Below are positions 60,050 to 64,000 of a stretch of 64,000 nt of DNA, piece by piece. Source of the stretch: Mycolicibacterium setense (lineage in GTDB: Bacteria; Actinomycetota; Actinomycetes; Mycobacteriales; Mycobacteriaceae); the NCBI RefSeq assembly GCF_000805385.1, contig NZ_JTJW01000003.1, forward strand, positions 248,001 to 312,000, read 5' to 3'. A program made the position numbers and the translations under genes. The notes beneath the pieces are model-generated. The model searched no databases, was not told the origin of the DNA, and worked only from the letters and a program-made list of their open reading frames with translations. Numbering within the stretch: the stretch's first letter is position 1; every line of letters begins with the position of its first letter.

Positions 60050-61272
60050 GACAGCACGGGGCACCATCGGGGTGTCCGGTCGCCGTCGTCGAGTGGAATG
60101 TTCGTGCGCACTGCCCATCCGCCGTCGGCGGGACCGACGCTGATGATCCCGCCGAGCAACTCGACGCGTTGGCGCATGCCGCGCACTCCGCGGCCGTCGA
60201 TGTTCTGGTCGTTGTGACCGGCGCGGCGGGAGAGCACGGCCACCGGCAGCCGGTTGGTTACGGTCAACGCCGCTGATGTCCGTGAAACTCTGAGTAACAC
60301 AGTCGATTCGGCGTCGGGAGCATGCTTTGCGATGTTGGCCAGTGACTCCTGGGCGATGCGGTAGAGCGCCAGACCGACCGCGGCGGACACCGCATCGGTG
60401 CGGCCGGTGGCATCGTATTTGAGATTCAGCCCCGCGCGCACGAAATCGTCTACCAGGCAACAGATGTCATCTACTCCGGGCTCGGGCGCCCGGCTCATCG
60501 GGGCACCGTCGAGTAACCCGACCGTGCGGCGGATATCGGCCATGGCCTGACGCCCGAGGTGTTCGGCCTGTTCCAGTGCCTCGACCGCGTCGTCGATGTC
60601 GCGGTCCTGTTGCAGGCCGCGCCGCGCCCCCGTCACGTGCAGCAGCGTCACGCTCAACGAATGCGCGATGACGTCGTGCACCTCGCGGGCGATCCGCCGC
60701 CGCTCGTCGGCCGCGGCGTGCCGGGCCTGCGCGGCCTGGGCCTCCTGTTGCTGGCGCATGAGCTGCTGCTGGGTATGGACCAGATAGCCGACCAGCCAGC
60801 CCATTCCGAGGATCCCCAGATAGAGCGGCAACGCGTCGAGGCGATGCTGGGCGGCGGCGGTCAACAGCAGTGTCGCTCCCGAGAGGGTGGCCAGGAAACC
60901 ACCCCACACCCCGGTCAGCGAAGCGACCTCGCCGACCATCAGCACCGCGATCAGCGGAGCGAAGTCGTTGGCAATCGGCGTGCCCGTCGCGAACAACAAC
61001 ACGGCGGTCCCGGTGGACCAGGTTGCCCAGACGATCGGTGCCTTGAAATCGACGCCGGACAGATAGAACAAGGCGAAAGGGGCGGTACAGACCACGAGTG
61101 CGAGCAGCCCCGCCGGAAGGTCGGAGGATGGGCGCTGTAACACGGCGACCGCGCCCGCGCCGATCACCGTGGCGTCGAACGCCAGGACGATGGCCCAGTT
61201 GTAGCCCACCGGGAGGGCGTAGCCCCGCCGGCGCGCGTGCGCACGGATGCCGCGCGCGATGCCACCGAGCAT
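60046..61272 (-). CDS. NarL-type sensor histidine kinase
   Basis: A 408-residue kinase from ATG 61272. The N-terminal half has about five or six membrane segments (from GYNWAIVLAFDATVIGAGAV to about residue 170), a multi-span sensor with little periplasmic exposure. The HisKA_3 box is RRRIAREVHDVIAHSLSVTL; the ATPase part has LANIAKHAPDA and RGVRGMRQRVELLGG. This DesK-like architecture fits membrane or envelope stress sensing. Partner of the regulator just downstream. Confidence 0.92.
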   Translation of the reverse strand: MLGGIARGIRAHARRRGYALPVGYNWAIVLAFDATVIGAGAVAVLQRPSSDLPAGLLALVVCTAPFALFYLSGVDFKAPIVWATWSTGTAVLLFATGTPIANDFAPLIAVLMVGEVASLTGVWGGFLATLSGATLLLTAAAQHRLDALPLYLGILGMGWLVGYLVHTQQQLMRQQQEAQAAQARHAAADERRRIAREVHDVIAHSLSVTLLHVTGARRGLQQDRDIDDAVEALEQAEHLGRQAMADIRRTVGLLDGAPMSRAPEPGVDDICCLVDDFVRAGLNLKYDATGRTDAVSAAVGLALYRIAQESLANIAKHAPDAESTVLLRVSRTSAALTVTNRLPVAVLSRRAGHNDQNIDGRGVRGMRQRVELLGGIISVGPADGGWAVRTNIPLDDGDRTPRWCPVLS

Positions 61273-61363
61273 GTTGTGATCGTAGAAGGTGAAGCCCGTG
61301 CCGCGCCTCCTACCAGGGTTGGATTTTATGGCGTCGGATTTCGTGGGGGCGGATGTCAACAAG

Positions 61364-61549
61364 TCACAGGCGCCACATCTCGCGCGCCATCGCGGCGTCC
61401 TCGACAAAGCCCTCACGCGCCGGCGGGTAATACGGCTGCTTCAGGTCGGGTCGGGGAATGGCCGCCAGTGCCGTGCGCACCGCGGTGACGGCGCGCCGCC
61501 ACAGACCGTCTTCTCGTCGCGCCGTCCAGTCACGGGCGACGCCTGTCAT
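61364..61549 (-). CDS. small hypothetical protein
   Basis: A 61-residue ORF from ATG 61549; an upstream ATG at 61594 would extend it by 15 residues. The sequence has MTGVARDWTARREDGLWRRA, a Tyr-Tyr-Pro turn, and the acidic end EGFVEDAAMAREMWRL. It reads like a soluble helical protein. No family recognised; it lies upstream of the kinase on the same strand (91-base gap). Confidence 0.45.
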   Translation of the reverse strand: MTGVARDWTARREDGLWRRAVTAVRTALAAIPRPDLKQPYYPPAREGFVEDAAMAREMWRL

Positions 61550-61720
61550 CGAATTCGCTATCGAGATAGCTGGGGAACGCTGTGCTCGTGTCATGCCTTG
61601 ACGCTATGAAGAATGCAGGTCAGGCCACATCGCGCTGGTGTCCGATCTTGACCTACGACCGTAGTAGGAGAACTGCACCGACCACAGGACGATCAGACCG
61701 CGAGTGGTTAGGCTCGTGCC

Positions 61721-62386
61721 GTGGTCTCCAGTTCGACCCGTAGACGTGGTCCCCGGCGTGATGTCGACACCCGAGCACTGATCGTCGATACCGCCGAGCG
61801 AATGTTCGCCGAGACGTCGATCGGTGCGGTGGCCTCGCGCGCGGTGGCCCGTGAGGCCGGCGTTGCGAGTCGTGCGGTGGCCTATCACTTCCCGGCTAAA
61901 CGCGATCTGGTCTCGGAGGTGGCAGGGCGGCGCGCACCGACGGTGTTCGAGGCTGTCGTTTCCGAACTCGTGCGGGTGGCGCAGTCTGAGAACGAGATTG
62001 GTGTCTGCGATGTCGTCGAGGCGCTGATCGCGCCCTACGTGCGGCTGCTCGACGAGGATCCGGTCGGTGGATTGCGCTGGCTGAAGGTGATGAATCAGCT
62101 TGCCCTCGACGAAGACCAGATCTGGCTCGACCAGTTGGCGGGCACACCGAGCCTGCCGGAGTTGTTCTTCGCCGCGGCAGGCCGTGCGGTCCCCGACATC
62201 CAGACCAGAGAAGGCCAGCAGCGCAGCACAATTGCCGTACTTTCCATGATCGGTGCGCTGGCCAGTTCCGACCTTGCCCTCTATGGACGCCCGTTGGGGC
62301 CCGGCGGCTTGGACCGTGGGTGGGTCGACCAGCTCGTCCGGTTCACCGGCAATGGTTTACGTGGCAGCGAGGGCCTGCCCGACTAG
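61721..62386 (+). CDS. TetR family regulator
   Basis: A 221-residue regulator from GTG 61721. The HTH is FAETSIGAVASRAVAREAGV then ASRAVAYHFPAKRDLVSEVA, an unusual Ala/Arg-rich recognition helix. The ligand domain is generic. A small dyad CTACG-AC-CGTAG at 61653-61664 lies upstream near a TTGACC element and may be its operator. A LysR-type gene follows 9 bases later on the same strand, so the two regulators are probably co-transcribed. Confidence 0.87.
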   Translation: MVSSSTRRRGPRRDVDTRALIVDTAERMFAETSIGAVASRAVAREAGVASRAVAYHFPAKRDLVSEVAGRRAPTVFEAVVSELVRVAQSENEIGVCDVVEALIAPYVRLLDEDPVGGLRWLKVMNQLALDEDQIWLDQLAGTPSLPELFFAAAGRAVPDIQTREGQQRSTIAVLSMIGALASSDLALYGRPLGPGGLDRGWVDQLVRFTGNGLRGSEGLPD

Positions 62387-62395
62387 GATCGTGGC

Positions 62396-63262
62396 GTGCA
62401 GATCGACGGCCAGCAGCTTGCTGCCTTCGCCGCGGTGGTGGAGCTCGGTAGCTTCGACGCGGCCGCCCAGCGTCTGCATGTGACGCCGTCGGCGATCAGT
62501 CAGCGCATCAAGGCACTCGAGCAACGTGTCGGCCAGGTGTTGGTGGTCCGCGAGAAGCCTTGCACAGCAACATCTGCCGGCGTTCCACTGCTGAGGTTGG
62601 CGGCACAGACCGCACTGCTCGAGTCGGAGACCCTGGCGGAGATGGGTAGCGGGACCGGGCATCGAACCAGGATTGCGGTGGCGGTGAACGCTGATTCGAT
62701 GGCCACCTGGTTCACCGGCGTGTTCGCCACGGCATCGGAGTTCCTGTTCGACATCAGGATCGAGGACCAAGACCTCTCGGCGCGGCTGTTGCGTGAGGGC
62801 GTGGTGATGGGTGCGGTCACCACCGAACGCCGCCCGGTGCCGGGCTGCCGGGTACATCCACTCGGGGCGATGCGCTACGTACCCGTGGCCAGCGCGGAGT
62901 ATGTGCGGCGTTACCTGCCCGACGGTTTCAGCCGGGACGCCGCCGGGGAGGCGCCGTCACTGTCCTGGAACCGAGACGATGCTTTGCAGGATCAGTTGGT
63001 GCGCAAGGTGTTCCGCAAAGATATCGGCAGGCCGACGCACTACATCCCGACCGCCGAGGGGTTCGGAGCCGCCGTGCGGGCCGGGCTGGGCTGGGGCATG
63101 TACCCCGAGGAATTGGTGGACGACGACTTCGTGCGGATCACCGATCAATACCTCGACGTGCCGCTGTACTGGCAATGCTGGAAACTCGACAGCCCCATGG
63201 TGCAGACCATCACGGCTGCGGTCACCGCCGCCGCGGAGAACCTGCGGGGACGCGAGAGCTGA
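62396..63262 (+). CDS. LysR family regulator, ArgP/LysG type
   Basis: A 288-residue regulator from GTG 62396. The HTH is MQIDGQQLAAFAAVVELGSF then AAAQRLHVTPSAISQRIKAL, with ALEQRVGQVLVVREKPCTAT, the ArgP/LysG signature. The effector domain covers about 95-285. LysG normally activates an adjacent divergent LysE-type lysine/arginine exporter; none is adjacent here, and the upstream gene is a TetR on the same strand. The regulated target is therefore elsewhere or different. Confidence 0.9.
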   Translation: MQIDGQQLAAFAAVVELGSFDAAAQRLHVTPSAISQRIKALEQRVGQVLVVREKPCTATSAGVPLLRLAAQTALLESETLAEMGSGTGHRTRIAVAVNADSMATWFTGVFATASEFLFDIRIEDQDLSARLLREGVVMGAVTTERRPVPGCRVHPLGAMRYVPVASAEYVRRYLPDGFSRDAAGEAPSLSWNRDDALQDQLVRKVFRKDIGRPTHYIPTAEGFGAAVRAGLGWGMYPEELVDDDFVRITDQYLDVPLYWQCWKLDSPMVQTITAAVTAAAENLRGRES

Positions 63263-63274
63263 GGCCGGAGGCGG

Positions 63275-63856
63275 CTATCGCACGAGCGGGGCCAGATGCC
63301 GGCGCGCGTAGTCGCGGACCGCGTCGTCGTCGTTGACATCCAGCACCGACGTCGGCATCTGGGCCAGTGAGCACGCCAGCCGGATGTGCAGCTCGGCCAC
63401 GGCGAGCAGGTCCGGGTCGGGCAGGGTGGCGCCCGCCGCGCGCAGAGCCTTGGCCATCGCCGACGAGGCATGGTGCAGGAAAGCCGGGGCCTGGTCGTAG
63501 GCGCCGGCCACCGCGGTGAAGTCGGTGTCCAAACGCAGAAATCTCCGCATCACCGGCTCGGTGGTCAACAGCCGCACACCTTCGCAGAACGCTGCCACCG
63601 CTGCCTCGCTGGGACCGGAATCGATTGCGACGGTGCGCAGTCGGTGCATCGCACTGTCGAAGGTGCGCCGTCCGAGTTCGGTGATGAGCGCGTCGCGCGT
63701 GGGAAAGCGGCGGTAGAGCGTGCGGCGGCTGACGCCGGCCTGCTTGGCGATCACGTCCAGGCTGGCCCGACCGAGCCCGACGAGCGCCACCTCCTCGGCA
63801 GTGGCCTTGAGGATGGCGTCTTCCTGTTCGGATTGGCTGGCGTTGCTACGTGGCAT
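63275..63856 (-). CDS. TetR family regulator
   Basis: A 193-residue repressor from ATG 63856. The HTH is VALVGLGRASLDVIAKQAGV then SRRTLYRRFPTRDALITELG. The C-terminal ligand domain has several conserved aromatic positions. It is convergent with the LysR gene (12-base gap). A further minus-strand gene lies immediately upstream, its stop 14 bases before this start, so this may be the second gene of an operon that continues outside the window. Confidence 0.9.
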   Translation of the reverse strand: MPRSNASQSEQEDAILKATAEEVALVGLGRASLDVIAKQAGVSRRTLYRRFPTRDALITELGRRTFDSAMHRLRTVAIDSGPSEAAVAAFCEGVRLLTTEPVMRRFLRLDTDFTAVAGAYDQAPAFLHHASSAMAKALRAAGATLPDPDLLAVAELHIRLACSLAQMPTSVLDVNDDDAVRDYARRHLAPLVR

Positions 63857-63869
63857 CGCTACCAGTGTC

Positions 63870-64000
63870 TCAGCCCGCTGCCGGGCAGCCCAGCGGTGCG
63901 AATGAATCCAGCGCGACGGATCGGTGCAGGCGGACCAGCTTCTCGTACTGCAGCCGGTTGTAGGCCAGCGGCACCAGCAGCAGCCGGTCCGGCAACGTGC
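63870..64000 (-). CDS. C-terminal fragment of unidentified protein
   Basis: The 3' end of a minus-strand gene that continues past the window. The readable ~42 residues include LPDRLLLVPLAYNRLQYEKL, then RLHRSVALDSFAPLG and a TGA stop at 63870-63872. The frame is open to the edge and codon use is typical. No family can be assigned from this piece. It ends 14 bases before the TetR gene, suggesting co-transcription. Confidence 0.55.
   Translation of the reverse strand, partial: TLPDRLLLVPLAYNRLQYEKLVRLHRSVALDSFAPLGCPAAG

Noticed and set aside
62396..63262. LysG-LysE exporter pair
   Set aside because: The regulator is of that type, but neither neighbour is a LysE-family exporter.
1..64000. CRISPR arrays, insertion sequences or transposons
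   Set aside because: No regularly spaced repeats, terminal inverted repeats or transposase motifs were seen by eye.

Overview
The window looks like chromosomal DNA of a fast-growing mycobacterium (Mycolicibacterium-like). It is GC-rich and gene-dense, with many GTG starts. It carries actinobacterial or mycobacterial families: DUF4193, DUF5313, an LppA-type lipoprotein, an F420-type luciferase-like oxidoreductase, a PknF-like kinase, a CRP close to the mycobacterial one, a long-form GAPDH, and at least seven TetR regulators. I see no insertion sequence, CRISPR array, rRNA or intact prophage. Species assignment is inference.

Layout. 1-2 kb: tandem DUF1254/DUF1214 lipoproteins. 2.1-8.2 kb: a tightly overlapped operon for a family-5 oligopeptide/metal ABC importer (binding protein, two permeases, one fused double ATPase) ending in a MATE exporter. 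8.3 kb: tRNA-Arg(ACG). 8.4-11.1 kb: QsdR-like regulator with a serine esterase, then an NmrA-like reductase. 11.1-13.5 kb: two-component system divergent from a secreted Cys-repeat protein, with tandem 11-bp repeats between them. 13.7-16.3 kb: small proteins including an ANTAR-only protein, and RNase Z. 16.3-19.1 kb: long GAPDH and an orphan contractile-tail sheath protein. 19.1-24.4 kb: L,D-transpeptidase, DsbA-like protein, CcdA, BlaI-like repressor and BlaR-like M56 protease around a 25-bp operator-like palindrome, then a DUF5313 protein and a DsbA-like protein with a single active-site Cys.

24.4-30.2 kb: TetR/flavoprotein pair, GH6 glycosidase, Tat-exported protein, FMN-binding and XRE-cupin genes. 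30.3-32.3 kb: one large protein joining a trypsin-like protease to a DRGH nuclease. 32.4-39 kb: LLM oxidoreductase, pyridoxal kinase, hydrolase/MFS operon with a divergent MmyB-type regulator, PhzF protein. 39-45.4 kb: TetR/Rieske oxygenase/VOC cluster, small secreted peptide with terminator, tartrate dehydrogenase-like enzyme, SDR, acyl-CoA dehydrogenase/TetR. 45.5-50 kb: membrane protein, LppA-type lipoprotein, peptidoglycan amidase divergent from a Ser/Thr kinase, DUF4193 protein. 50-53 kb: TetR controlling (by two 16-bp palindromes) an operon of two related membrane proteins plus orphan oxidase subunits III and IV. 53-64 kb: serine hydrolase, GntR/MFS, MarR/DUF5313, Crp, NarL-type two-component system, and TetR/LysR regulators.

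The most system-like parts are the Ldt/DsbA/CcdA/BlaI/BlaR locus, the protease-nuclease fusion, the lone sheath protein, and the oxidase-III/IV operon without a catalytic subunit.
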